NCBI GenBank assembly: GCA_036652335.1
Contig: JAVVWB010000012.1
Location: 1 to 43,198, forward strand
Direction of reading: 5' to 3'
Length of the DNA stretch: 43,198 nucleotides
Source: JAVVWB01 sp036652335
Lineage (GTDB): Bacteria; Synergistota; Synergistia; Synergistales; Synergistaceae
This document shows, in pieces, positions 15,177 to 23,057 of this stretch (position 1 is the first letter of the stretch; each line of letters begins with the position of its first letter). A program made the translations under genes and the position numbers. A model generated the notes under the pieces. The model made no database searches. It was not told the DNA's origin and was given only the letters and a program-made list of their open reading frames with translations.

Positions 15177-16058
15177 TTATTTTTTTTCACAAGCGAGAAG
15201 AATTATCGCAAAGGAGAGGAGAATAACGCCAATTATTCCAATTATGGAGAGTCTTTCACCGAGTATGAGTGATGATAGTATCCATGCTGTGAGAGGTTCT
15301 GTGAGGGATAGTGTATATGCTTTTCCTAGTGGAATTCTGTTTATCCCTTTGAAGAAGAATAGGTATGGAATAATGGTTGTGAATAGTGAGATTATTAGGA
15401 CTGTGCTTATTCCTGAAGGTGTGAGTATCCATGACGCACCGGTAAGTAGTAATATTGGAAGCCCTACGCAACCACTGAGTAAGAATGACATGGCAAGTGA
15501 TTTAAATGAGCCGTCACCTTCAAGTCTTAGCCCCGCTCCGATAATTGAGTATGAAACTCCTGTTAGAAATGAGAGTATTATTCCATGTGCGCTGAATGTG
15601 TAAGAGGTGTTCCCGTTGTTTGATATTGATAGTAGTAAGCAGCCTGTTAGCGCCATAAGTGTAGAGATAGACCATTTTTTTGTGAGTTTTTCTTTGAAGA
15701 ATATTAGCCCTATTATTCCTGCAAATATGGTGGAGGAGCCTATTGTTATCATTGTGCTTATTGTTACACCTGTAAGTTTTATTGCTGTGTAAAATGAGAA
15801 TTGATAGAATATTAACCCTGTTGCAGCCAGAAATATTCCTTTGTTTTTTGAGGTTAGTTTGAATGCGGAGAGTCCATCTTTGAGTAGTAACATTATTGCC
15901 ATTAGCAAGCCGGTAAATACTATTCGTGATGCACCTATGGCTATTGTCGAGGCTTCTTTTGGTGCTAGTGCACTTGGTATTGTTCCATTAGCACCCCAAG
16001 TAATTCCTGCCATGATGATAAGAAAGATTCCAAGTAACTCGTTTTTGTTTGTTTTCAT
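15177..16058 (-). CDS. DMT superfamily (EamA) transporter
   Basis: A 293-residue inner-membrane protein with ten hydrophobic segments in two EamA halves (first half from LLGIFLIIMAGITWGANGTI, second from HGIILSFLTGVSYSIIGAGL). The family exports or imports small metabolites such as amino acids; the substrate is not predictable here. The start MKTNKNELLG is preceded by GGAG. It has its own promoter, with TTTTCA and TACAAT boxes 17 bases apart on the minus strand. A second EamA gene lies at 27 kb but they are only distantly alike. Confidence 0.9.
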   Translation of the reverse strand: MKTNKNELLGIFLIIMAGITWGANGTIPSALAPKEASTIAIGASRIVFTGLLMAIMLLLKDGLSAFKLTSKNKGIFLAATGLIFYQFSFYTAIKLTGVTISTMITIGSSTIFAGIIGLIFFKEKLTKKWSISTLMALTGCLLLSISNNGNTSYTFSAHGIILSFLTGVSYSIIGAGLRLEGDGSFKSLAMSFLLSGCVGLPILLLTGASWILTPSGISTVLIISLFTTIIPYLFFFKGINRIPLGKAYTLSLTEPLTAWILSSLILGERLSIIGIIGVILLSFAIILLACEKK

Positions 16059-16100
16059 GTGTTTATCTCCGGTAGTTGCCTTAAGACAACGATGTTTGAA

Positions 16101-16129
16101 ATTGTACAGTGTAGGGTTTGTTTTGAAAA
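16101..16129 (-). promoter_or_regulatory. Promoter of the EamA gene
   Basis: On the minus strand TTTTCA (16129-16124) and TG-TACAAT (16106-16101) are 17 bases apart, about 45 bases upstream of the ATG. It lies between the EamA start and the MgtC terminator. Confidence 0.55.
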
Positions 16130-16174
16130 GGGTGTCGTTGTTAGATTATTTGAATTTTTTCGTTCTTAATTTAC

Positions 16175-16204
16175 AAAAAGAGCAGTCGCCTTTTGGCAAC
16201 TGCT
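16175..16204 (-). terminator. Terminator of the mgtC operon
   Basis: Reading the minus strand, AGCAGTTGCC and GGCGACTGCT pair (one G-T) around AAAA and are followed by CTTTTTG. It closes the three-gene operon secreted protein-amidohydrolase-MgtC. Confidence 0.8.
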
Positions 16205-16226
16205 TTTGTGTTTGTTGTTTTGTTTT

Positions 16227-16736
16227 TTATCCTTCTTCTTCGTCTTCGGTGTCGTCGTCAGGTCTTTTGTTTTTGTGTAGGAAGTTTGCTATTTTGTTTA
16301 TTCTGCTACTTTGCATTGCAAAGTATGCGATTATTGCGACACATGTGGATAGGAAGTATAGCCCTAGTCCGTAACCTATGCTTATTACTGCTATAGCGTA
16401 TATTTCTGTCGCAGTTGTTATTCCTTTTATTGTTCCCGCAGGACTTTTGTATATTATTCCTGCACCGATGAATCCTATTCCGCTTAGTATTCCTACTACA
16501 AGTCGAGCCGGGTCTGTTTTTATTGCGATGTCTGCTGCTTGATATACTTCTGATGAGCTGACAAATCCGTATGCGGAGATCATTGCTGTTTCACATGCTG
16601 CAAGTGCTACTAGTATGTTTGTTCTCGCTCCTACAGGTTTGCCTTTGTGGTATCTTTCAAGCCCAAAGATGAGCCCGCAGAAAGCTGAGATGAGAAGTCT
16701 AAGAAGTACCTCTCCATATTCAAGGCATATTTCCAT
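16227..16736 (-). CDS. MgtC/SapB family membrane protein
   Basis: A 169-residue protein of the MgtC/SapB family: LLRLLISAFCGLIFGLERYH at the N-terminus, then GARTNILVALAACETAM and GILSGIGFIGAGIIYKSPAG, with about four to five membrane helices. The tail is short and acidic (DDDTEDEEEG), without the ACT-like domain of Salmonella MgtC. Family members affect magnesium limitation and ATP synthase or potassium balance; its role here is unknown. GGGGGAG precedes the ATG. It lies 19 bases after the amidohydrolase gene. Confidence 0.9.
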   Translation of the reverse strand: MEICLEYGEVLLRLLISAFCGLIFGLERYHKGKPVGARTNILVALAACETAMISAYGFVSSSEVYQAADIAIKTDPARLVVGILSGIGFIGAGIIYKSPAGTIKGITTATEIYAIAVISIGYGLGLYFLSTCVAIIAYFAMQSSRINKIANFLHKNKRPDDDTEDEEEG

Positions 16737-16755
16737 AGGTGCTCCCCCTTTGAGG

Positions 16756-17604
16756 TTAGATTTTTGTTTTTTCTAGTAATTTTTTTGCGTTTTTGTATAG
16801 TAGTAGTTCCAGATTTTCTTCTGTTAGTGATGTTTTGTCTAGTAGTTTCTTGTATCTTTCAAGGTTTAGTATAGGGGAGTCAGAGCCATATAGTAGTTTG
16901 TGTCCTGCGCCTATAGCAAAGATTGAATCTATGATTTCGTGCGTGAAGAGCCAAGGCATTGCCGCTGTGTCGTAGTATGTGTTTGAGAGAGCGAGTTTCA
17001 TTTCGGGCATTGCTTCGTATGCCCATAGTCCACCACCAAAGTGTGCAAATATTACTTTTGTGAGTGGGTTGTTTCTTACAAACTTTGCCGCTTCTACTGC
17101 TCCCGTTTTGCCTTTACCGTTGTATTGATGTCCTGCCTGTTCTGCTGTGTGTATCATTATAAAGAGGTTTCTTTCGTCACATTCGGCGGCGAGTCTCCAT
17201 GTGTCTGATGAGTCTGATATGTCTATATGTTGTCCGTCTGGGAAGAGTTCTCCAATTCCGACTGCCCCTGCATCTGCACATCGTGCGATTTCATCTGTTG
17301 CACCACGTCTTACAGGTGATATTACCGCAAGTGGTTGTATTCTGCCGGGGTATTTTTTCGCTGTGTCTAGTACGTAGTCATTTGCAATTTTGCACAGTCC
17401 TTGATCGTAAAAAGCAAAGCTGGTAACAAAGGATGACTCTATTCCGTCTTGGTCCATTTGCACAATTAGTTCTTCTGCAGTACACCATTTGTGGACTTTG
17501 GATTGGGTTAGTATGTCAAACCAAGGTTCTTTTTCTGCTATTTTGTCCCGCTCTTTTTCAAATTCCGGCGGGTAGATGTGGACATGAGCATCAATTATTT
17601 TCAT
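16756..17604 (-). CDS. Amidohydrolase family protein (Amidohydro_2 type)
   Basis: A 282-residue TIM-barrel metal hydrolase. IDAHVHIYPP at residues 4-13 gives the first metal-binding HxH; IMIHTAEQAGH, VIFAHFGGG and LLYGSDSPIL (the last with the catalytic Asp) complete the set. The family includes ACMSD-like decarboxylases and lactonases; the substrate is unknown. Its ATG overlaps the stop of the upstream secreted-protein gene by one base, so they are coupled. Confidence 0.88.
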   Translation of the reverse strand: MKIIDAHVHIYPPEFEKERDKIAEKEPWFDILTQSKVHKWCTAEELIVQMDQDGIESSFVTSFAFYDQGLCKIANDYVLDTAKKYPGRIQPLAVISPVRRGATDEIARCADAGAVGIGELFPDGQHIDISDSSDTWRLAAECDERNLFIMIHTAEQAGHQYNGKGKTGAVEAAKFVRNNPLTKVIFAHFGGGLWAYEAMPEMKLALSNTYYDTAAMPWLFTHEIIDSIFAIGAGHKLLYGSDSPILNLERYKKLLDKTSLTEENLELLLYKNAKKLLEKTKI

Positions 17605-18311
17605 TATTTGATTTTGGTTAGCCTTTTTGTTGCGTTTGTGATGACGTTTGTTATGTGTGTCGTTAAGGTTGGTGCTGATGTGAATAGGTCATCACCCGTT
17701 GTTGCTGATACTGATGAGCCTATTATTAGGTCGTTTGTTTTTGAGTCACGGATTTCTATTGTTACTGCACCTACTGCAAAATTTTCTGACCATGCTGGCT
17801 TTACTCTCTGGTAACGGCGTGGGACGCTTTTTGTGACCCATTTGTTATTTTCTCTTACGCTAATGTAGTCGTATGTGGTTGCCCATTCGAGTTCTTCTGG
17901 GTGACGGACTGTGATGTATTCACATTTCGTGACAACGGCTCTAATGTATGCATTTACGTATTGGTCAGATAATGATGCAGCTTTTTGTGCCATCATTTCT
18001 GGTGAGAGTGCTTCGGGCTTTGTGCCTTTTACAAGCATGTCTCTTTCTATGACATCTTTTGGCTTTTTTAGTAGGAATGATAAATCTTCGGAAAGTGAGA
18101 AAATTAGGTCATCCCACTTTTGGTTAACTTTTTCAGTGAAGAAAGCCTCTCCCTCTGAGATTGCTACTTGGAACACTACTGGCAGCACCAGAGCTGTTTT
18201 TAGAGAGTCAAGGTTGTAATTTTTATTTACATAAACTTCTCCTACCGGTTTAGCAAAAACTGGTGAAATAAAGAGAATTAAGAACACAAAAGAAAGAAAT
18301 AACTTTTTCAA
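17604..18311 (-). CDS. Secreted protein of unknown function
   Basis: A 235-residue protein starting at TTG 18311 with AGGAGGGG upstream (an earlier ATG at 18356 has none). The signal peptide MKKLFLSFVFLILFISPVFA is clear, with cleavage probably before KPVGE. No lipobox is seen. The mature part is mixed alpha/beta and ends with VSATTGDDLFTSAPTLTTHI and a basic tail. I do not recognise the family; a periplasmic or surface protein is likely. It leads the operon with the amidohydrolase and MgtC. Confidence 0.75.
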   Translation of the reverse strand: MKKLFLSFVFLILFISPVFAKPVGEVYVNKNYNLDSLKTALVLPVVFQVAISEGEAFFTEKVNQKWDDLIFSLSEDLSFLLKKPKDVIERDMLVKGTKPEALSPEMMAQKAASLSDQYVNAYIRAVVTKCEYITVRHPEELEWATTYDYISVRENNKWVTKSVPRRYQRVKPAWSENFAVGAVTIEIRDSKTNDLIIGSSVSATTGDDLFTSAPTLTTHITNVITNATKRLTKIK

Positions 18312-18347
18312 AAAAACCCCTCCTAATATATGAATGTATCTTATAGG

Positions 18348-18375
18348 ATTATACATTATATATAGAAGACATCAA
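18348..18375 (-). promoter_or_regulatory. Minus-strand promoter of the secreted-protein operon
   Basis: TTGATG (18375-18370) and TATAAT (18353-18348) are 16 bases apart on the minus strand, divergent from the rplJ promoter 25 bases away. Confidence 0.6.
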
Positions 18376-18399
18376 ATATTAAAAATAAAAAAATAAGGC

Positions 18400-18428
18400 T
18401 TTACAAAAAAATGATTATACTGTAATAT
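18400..18428 (+). promoter_or_regulatory. Extended -10 promoter of rplJL
   Basis: TTTACA at 18400-18405, 17 bases, then TG-TAATAT at 18423-18428. The predicted transcript starts at the base of the L10 leader fold. It gives rplJL its own transcription, needed because the rest of the ribosomal cluster is 16 kb away. Confidence 0.75.
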
Positions 18429-18430
18429 AT

Positions 18431-18494
18431 CTTCGCTTAGACTCAAGACAGTAGGTGCATTTAGGTGCTTAATTTCCTACCGAGGTCTGCGAAG
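18431..18494 (+). promoter_or_regulatory. Ribosomal protein L10 leader
   Basis: CTTCGC..AGAC (18431-18442) pairs with GTCT..GCGAAG (18485-18494), enclosing AGGTGCTTAATTTCCTACCG, which I recognise as the conserved core of the L10 leader RNA. Free L10 (with L12) binds this kink-turn structure and shuts off its own operon. Confidence 0.85.
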
Positions 18495-18535
18495 AAAACC
18501 TATAACACATTGCTATTACTTAACATAGAATGTTT

Positions 18536-18577
18536 ATGGCTTCCGGACTCCCTTGGGCGACGGAAGCCATTTTTTAT
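18536..18577 (+). terminator. Attenuator terminator in the rplJ leader
   Basis: ATGGCTTCCG (18536-18545) pairs with CGGAAGCCAT (18561-18570), followed by T6. It lies after the L10-binding fold and 39 bases before rplJ, as expected for L10-controlled attenuation. Confidence 0.85.
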
Positions 18578-18615
18578 TGGCATCCGCTCATCACAAAAAT
18601 AGGAGGTGAACATAG

Positions 18616-19143
18616 ATGCCAACAGAAGCAAAAAGACAAGCTATCGACGGTTTAGTTGAATCCCTTAAAAAGAGTGACGCAGTATTCATTGTTGAATATC
18701 GTGGACTCACAGTAAAGAAGATCAATGCTTGCCGTAAGCAGATACGTACTGCCGGTGGCGAAATGAAAGTTTGCAAAAACACATTGATGCGTATAGCTCT
18801 TACAGAATGTGGTATTCCACAGGCTTCAGAAATCGACTTTGGTCCTAATGGATACGTACTTTCTTATGGCGATGTAGCCGCAGTTGCAAAAGCAATTCGT
18901 GAGTTCTCAAAAGTAAAAGAAAACGCAGCTCTCATAGTTAAAGGAGCAATTCTTGACGGTCAAATTCTTTCTAAGGATCAGGTATTTGCACTTGCAGACC
19001 TTCCTTCAAAAGAAGAGCTTATCGCTCAGGTCGTTGGAACAATCGCAGCACCACTCCGCGGACTTGTTACAGTTCTATCTGGAACAACAAGAGGATTTGT
19101 CACAGCTCTTTCACAGATCAAAGACAAAAAGGAAGCTGCATAG
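18616..19143 (+). CDS. rplJ: 50S ribosomal protein L10
   Basis: A 175-residue L10 protein (MPTEAKRQAIDGLVESLKKS...), with the rRNA-binding VEYRGLTVKKINACRKQIR region and a C-terminal helix that anchors L7/L12 dimers. AGGAGGTG precedes the ATG. Expression should be controlled by the L10 leader and attenuator upstream. In most bacteria rplJ directly follows rplA; here 16 kb separate them. Confidence 0.97.
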   Translation: MPTEAKRQAIDGLVESLKKSDAVFIVEYRGLTVKKINACRKQIRTAGGEMKVCKNTLMRIALTECGIPQASEIDFGPNGYVLSYGDVAAVAKAIREFSKVKENAALIVKGAILDGQILSKDQVFALADLPSKEELIAQVVGTIAAPLRGLVTVLSGTTRGFVTALSQIKDKKEAA

Positions 19144-19228
19144 TAACACCATGTACAATCGCGGCATAGCCGCATAAATATAAAACAAAAATAAAAAACT
19201 TATTTAATCCTTAGGAGGATGAATTGAT

Positions 19229-19603
19229 ATGACACGTGAAGACCTTATCAAAGCAATTGAAGAAATGACAGTACTTGAACTCTCTGAGCTCGTAAAAGAA
19301 CTTGAAGAAAAATTCGGCGTATCAGCAGCAGCACCTGCAATGATGATGCCTATGGCAGGCGCAGCAGCACCTGCAGCAGCAGAAGAAGAAAAGACAGAAT
19401 TCAACGTAGTACTCGTTGAAGCTGGTGCAAACAAGATTTCCGTAATCAAAGTAGTACGTGAAATCACAGGCCTCGGCCTTAAAGAAGCAAAGGAACTCGT
19501 TGACGGCGCACCTAAGGCAGTCAAAGAAGGACTTGCAAAAGAAGAAGCAGAAGAAATGCAGAAGAAGCTCGAAGAAGCAGGAGCAAAGGTCGAACTTAAG
19601 TAA
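19229..19603 (+). CDS. rplL: 50S ribosomal protein L7/L12
   Basis: A 124-residue L7/L12: N-terminal dimerisation domain, an Ala/Met/Pro-rich hinge (about residues 32-52), and a C-terminal domain with GLGLKEAKELVDGAPKAVKE that recruits translation GTPases. AGGAGG lies upstream. It is followed by a terminator and then an unrelated operon; rpoB, the usual next gene, is absent. Confidence 0.97.
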   Translation: MTREDLIKAIEEMTVLELSELVKELEEKFGVSAAAPAMMMPMAGAAAPAAAEEEKTEFNVVLVEAGANKISVIKVVREITGLGLKEAKELVDGAPKAVKEGLAKEEAEEMQKKLEEAGAKVELK

Positions 19604-19630
19604 TTTAAGTTTCTACTCTTTAAGCATTCA

Positions 19631-19662
19631 AAGCACGGTAGATTTCTACCGTGCTTTTTTTT
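19631..19662 (+). terminator. Terminator after rplL
   Basis: AAGCACGGTAG (19631-19641) pairs with CTACCGTGCTT around a short loop and is followed by eight T. About 200 A/T-rich bases without a gene follow before the glp promoter. Confidence 0.9.
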
Positions 19663-19864
19663 ATACACACCTCATCAAAAAACAAAACTTGTCAAAAAAC
19701 TCAAATACTCTCCTTATATAAAAAAGACTCTGATATTTAAAACTTTTGACATGCAAATGCCCCAAACTTCTAAATAAAACCTAACATTACTTTGTACTAC
19801 ACTATCTAACTCTAGATTAAACTTCCCTAAATCTCTATTTTTTACAAAAAAATCCTAAAAAAGT

Positions 19865-19893
19865 GTGAAAATACAACAGTTTTGATTTATAAT
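19865..19893 (+). promoter_or_regulatory. Promoter of the glpA-like operon
   Basis: GTGAAA at 19865-19870, 17 bases, then TATAAT at 19888-19893. AGGAGG at 19927-19932 follows, 9 bases before TTG 19942. Confidence 0.65.
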
Positions 19894-19941
19894 AGATAAT
19901 TACACTGAAACGACCAATGGAATTTTAGGAGGTACTTATCG

Positions 19942-21435
19942 TTGAGCAATATATATGACGTAATAATAATAGGTGGTGGAATAGTGGGCAACGCAATAGC
20001 CCGTGAACTTTCACGCTACACACTAAAAACAGCGCTACTCGAAAAAGAGCCTGATGTAGGATTTGAAACAAGTTGCCGTAACAGCGGAGTCCTTCATTCT
20101 GGGATAAACTATAAACCAAACACACTTAGGGCCAAACTTGCGGTAAAAGGAAACGCAATGATGGACCAACTTTGTGATGAACTCAAAGTAAAAATAAAAA
20201 GAATAGGCAAACTAACCGTAGCACTTGATGAAGAAGAAATGCCGGGAATAAACCGCCTAATGGAACAAGGCAAAGCAAACGGAGTAGCAGGACTTGAAGT
20301 CCTAAACTCACGCCAAATGCAAGAAAAGCAACCCAACGTAGAGGGAATTGCTGCAATATGGAGCCCTACAACTGCGATAATATCACCATATGGACTAACA
20401 ATAGCGCTTGCGGAAAACGCATGTGAAAATGATGTAGAATACTTCCTCAAATCAAAAGTAATCTCAATAAAAAAAGATGCCGGAATATTTATAATAAAAA
20501 CATCAAATGGCAAAGAATTTAAGACAAAAATGGTAATAAACTCAGCTGGACTCTACTCAGACAAAATAAGCGAAATGATAGGAGTCTACACCTCAAACGA
20601 CGGACAACAAATAAAAATATATCCATGTCGTGGAGAATACTACGTACTAGACAAAAGGCTGGACGGATTACTAAAAACACTAATATACCCAGTACCTGGC
20701 GCAAAAGCAGCAGGACTTGGGATACACCTCACCCCTACAGTAGACGGCAACATCTTAATAGGTCCTAGCGCACAATACATAGATGAAGAAGCACCGGAAG
20801 ACTACAAAGTCACAGCGCCAATCCTCGAAGACCTCAAAAAAGAAGGACAGAAACTTTTATACGACCTCAAAATGAGTGACTTCATTCGTAGCTTTGCGGG
20901 AAACAGAGCAAAAAGGACCCCCCCCTCAGTAGGAGGCAACGCTGACTTCATAATAGAAGAGTCAGACACAGTAAAAGGCTTTATCAACATAGTCGGAATA
21001 GAAAGCCCGGGTGTAACAAGTGCTCCTGCAATAGCAGAAATGGTAAAAGACATAATAGGAAAAACACTCATACTTGGGAAAAAATCAAACTTCAAAGCAG
21101 AACGCCCCGGACTTGTGGGTCACTTCTGTGATCTAACACACGAAGAACAAGAAAAACTAATAAAAGAAAACCCGGAATATGGCGAAATAATATGCCGTTG
21201 CGAAAAAATAACAAAAAAAGAAATTCGTGACGCAATAGAAAACAAACTAGGAGCAAAAACACTCGCAAGCATAAAATACAGAGCGAGAAACGGAATGGGT
21301 CGTTGCCAAGGTGGATTTTGCACACCAAGAATAGTAAGAATGCTAAGAGACGAATACGGCTACAAACCGGAAGACTACATACTAAGAGAAGAAAATTCAC
21401 CTCTATTCACAGGTAACGTAAGAGAGGACAACTAG
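19942..21435 (+). CDS. FAD-dependent glycerol-3-phosphate dehydrogenase-like oxidoreductase (GlpA type)
   Basis: A 497-residue flavoprotein. GGGIVG (residues 11-16) binds FAD in a DAO-type domain. The C-terminus is a BFD-like [2Fe-2S] domain with C418, C420, C455 and C460 (CxC-x34-C-x4-C). This domain order matches the anaerobic GlpA-like enzymes of Bacillota that oxidise glycerol 3-phosphate or a related hydroxyacid. The next two genes (a second flavoprotein and DUF1667) are the standard partners, so a three-subunit membrane-peripheral dehydrogenase is likely. TTG 19942 has AGGAGG at 9 bases. The substrate is not proven. Confidence 0.87.
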   Translation: MSNIYDVIIIGGGIVGNAIARELSRYTLKTALLEKEPDVGFETSCRNSGVLHSGINYKPNTLRAKLAVKGNAMMDQLCDELKVKIKRIGKLTVALDEEEMPGINRLMEQGKANGVAGLEVLNSRQMQEKQPNVEGIAAIWSPTTAIISPYGLTIALAENACENDVEYFLKSKVISIKKDAGIFIIKTSNGKEFKTKMVINSAGLYSDKISEMIGVYTSNDGQQIKIYPCRGEYYVLDKRLDGLLKTLIYPVPGAKAAGLGIHLTPTVDGNILIGPSAQYIDEEAPEDYKVTAPILEDLKKEGQKLLYDLKMSDFIRSFAGNRAKRTPPSVGGNADFIIEESDTVKGFINIVGIESPGVTSAPAIAEMVKDIIGKTLILGKKSNFKAERPGLVGHFCDLTHEEQEKLIKENPEYGEIICRCEKITKKEIRDAIENKLGAKTLASIKYRARNGMGRCQGGFCTPRIVRMLRDEYGYKPEDYILREENSPLFTGNVREDN

Positions 21436-21437
21436 AT

Positions 21438-22685
21438 ATGATAAAAGAAAATCACAAAATTGTAATAATAGGCGGTGGTCCAGCTGGACTAGCAGCTGCA
21501 ATATCAGCAAAAGAAAACGGCTGTGACGACGTCATAATAATAGAAAGAGACAGAATACTAGGTGGAATACTCAACCAGTGCATACATGACGGATTTGGTC
21601 TTGCCATATTCAAAGAAGCCCTATCCGGTCCCGAATATGCCCACAGATACATACAAAAAGTAAAAGAACTCGGTATAAAAGTGCTAGAAAACACAATCGT
21701 ACTCGACCTCTCGCAAGACAAAAAACTCATCACCAGCAGAGAGGGAGAAATAAAAGAAATTCAAGCAGAAGCAGTAATCCTTGCAATGGGATGCAGAGAA
21801 AGAGCAAGAGGGGCACTCTCCATACCCGGAGACAGACCGTCTGGCGTATACACAGCAGGAACAGTCCAAAACCTAATCAACCTTGAAAACATAATGCCGG
21901 GCAAAAAAGTCTGCATACTTGGATCAGGTGACATAGGACTAATAATGGCACGTCGTATGACACTAGAGGGAGCAAAAGTAGAAGCAGTATTTGAAGTCCT
22001 ACCCTACCCGAGCGGACTCCAGAGAAACATAAGACAATGCCTAATAGACTACGACATCCCGCTATACCTCAAAACCACAGTAACAAACATACATGGAGAA
22101 AACGGTCGTCTAGTAGGAGTAACCGTATCAGAAGTAGATGACGGAAGACAACCAATAGAAGGAACAGAACGCTTCGTCCCATGTGACACATTACTACTCT
22201 CTGTAGGACTCATACCAGAAAACGAACTCTCAAGAGAAGCAGGAATACCACTATCTCCAATCACCCAAGGAGCTGAAGTAGATGACACCTGCATGACCGA
22301 AAAAGACGGGATATTTGCATGTGGAAACGTACTCCATGTACACGACGTAGTAGACTTCGTATCAAGAGAAGCCGAAAAAGCTGGCAAAAACGCAGCGAAC
22401 TACATCCAAGGGAAAAGAGAAAAAACAACAAAAGAAATAAAAGTAAAACCGGGATTTGGAATAAGATACATAGTTCCGCAAAAAATAACCTCTGGCAAAG
22501 ACGTATCACTATTTTTCAGAGTCTACTCACCAATGCCGCAAAGTGACGTAGAAATCCTAGCAAATGGGAAAGTAATAAAGAAATTTAGACCACTTGCACT
22601 AAATCCATCAGAAATGCACACAGTAAAAATTGGAAACATAGACATAGAAAATATCGACACAATGGAGGTGCAGGTAAAATGGTAA
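21438..22685 (+). CDS. NAD(P)/FAD-dependent oxidoreductase (GlpB-like partner subunit)
   Basis: A 415-residue two-dinucleotide-binding flavoprotein: GGGPAG at residues 12-17 for FAD and ILGSGDIGLIMARR near residue 156 for NAD(P). It starts 2 bases after the glpA-like stop. In Bacillota this protein always accompanies the BFD-containing GlpA and DUF1667 protein, and it probably passes electrons between them. Its last codons overlap the DUF1667 start. Confidence 0.88.
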   Translation: MIKENHKIVIIGGGPAGLAAAISAKENGCDDVIIIERDRILGGILNQCIHDGFGLAIFKEALSGPEYAHRYIQKVKELGIKVLENTIVLDLSQDKKLITSREGEIKEIQAEAVILAMGCRERARGALSIPGDRPSGVYTAGTVQNLINLENIMPGKKVCILGSGDIGLIMARRMTLEGAKVEAVFEVLPYPSGLQRNIRQCLIDYDIPLYLKTTVTNIHGENGRLVGVTVSEVDDGRQPIEGTERFVPCDTLLLSVGLIPENELSREAGIPLSPITQGAEVDDTCMTEKDGIFACGNVLHVHDVVDFVSREAEKAGKNAANYIQGKREKTTKEIKVKPGFGIRYIVPQKITSGKDVSLFFRVYSPMPQSDVEILANGKVIKKFRPLALNPSEMHTVKIGNIDIENIDTMEVQVKW

Positions 22686-23056
22686 TAGAAAAAGAATACA
22701 CCTGCATAATATGCCCCAGAAGTTGCAAAATAAAAGCAAAAATGACAGATGACACACCGCCAAAATTCATAGAAGCAGAAGGCTACTCATGCCCCAGAGG
22801 ACTCACATGGGTCAAACAAGAAATAGAAATGCCAATGAGGACATTCTCCACCAGCGTACTTGTAAAAAACGGAGACTTCATCGAACTAAGCGTACGTACT
22901 GCACGTCCTGTCCCACTAAATAAAATATTTGACGTAATGGCAGAAATCCGCAAAATAAAAGTAAAAGCGCCAATAGCCATGGGACAAATAATACTCAAAA
23001 ACCCAGCAGGCACAGACACAGACATAATTGCAACAAGAGAAGTCCACGAAAAGTAA
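22679..23056 (+). CDS. DUF1667 domain-containing protein (glycerol dehydrogenase operon)
   Basis: A 125-residue protein with a cysteine cluster near the N-terminus (CIICPRSC, residues 9-16) and a later YSCPRG, consistent with an iron-sulfur or metal site. DUF1667 is the third member of the GlpA-flavoprotein-DUF1667 set. GGAGG upstream and a 7-base overlap with the preceding gene show tight coupling. It is probably a small electron-transfer subunit (inference). Confidence 0.88.
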   Translation: MVIEKEYTCIICPRSCKIKAKMTDDTPPKFIEAEGYSCPRGLTWVKQEIEMPMRTFSTSVLVKNGDFIELSVRTARPVPLNKIFDVMAEIRKIKVKAPIAMGQIILKNPAGTDTDIIATREVHEK

Positions 23057-23057
23057 A

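Noticed and set aside
18431..18494. Homology between the L10 leader (AGGTGCTTA) and the putative RNA at 10531
   Set aside because: Only nine bases agree, which is expected by chance in a window of this size.
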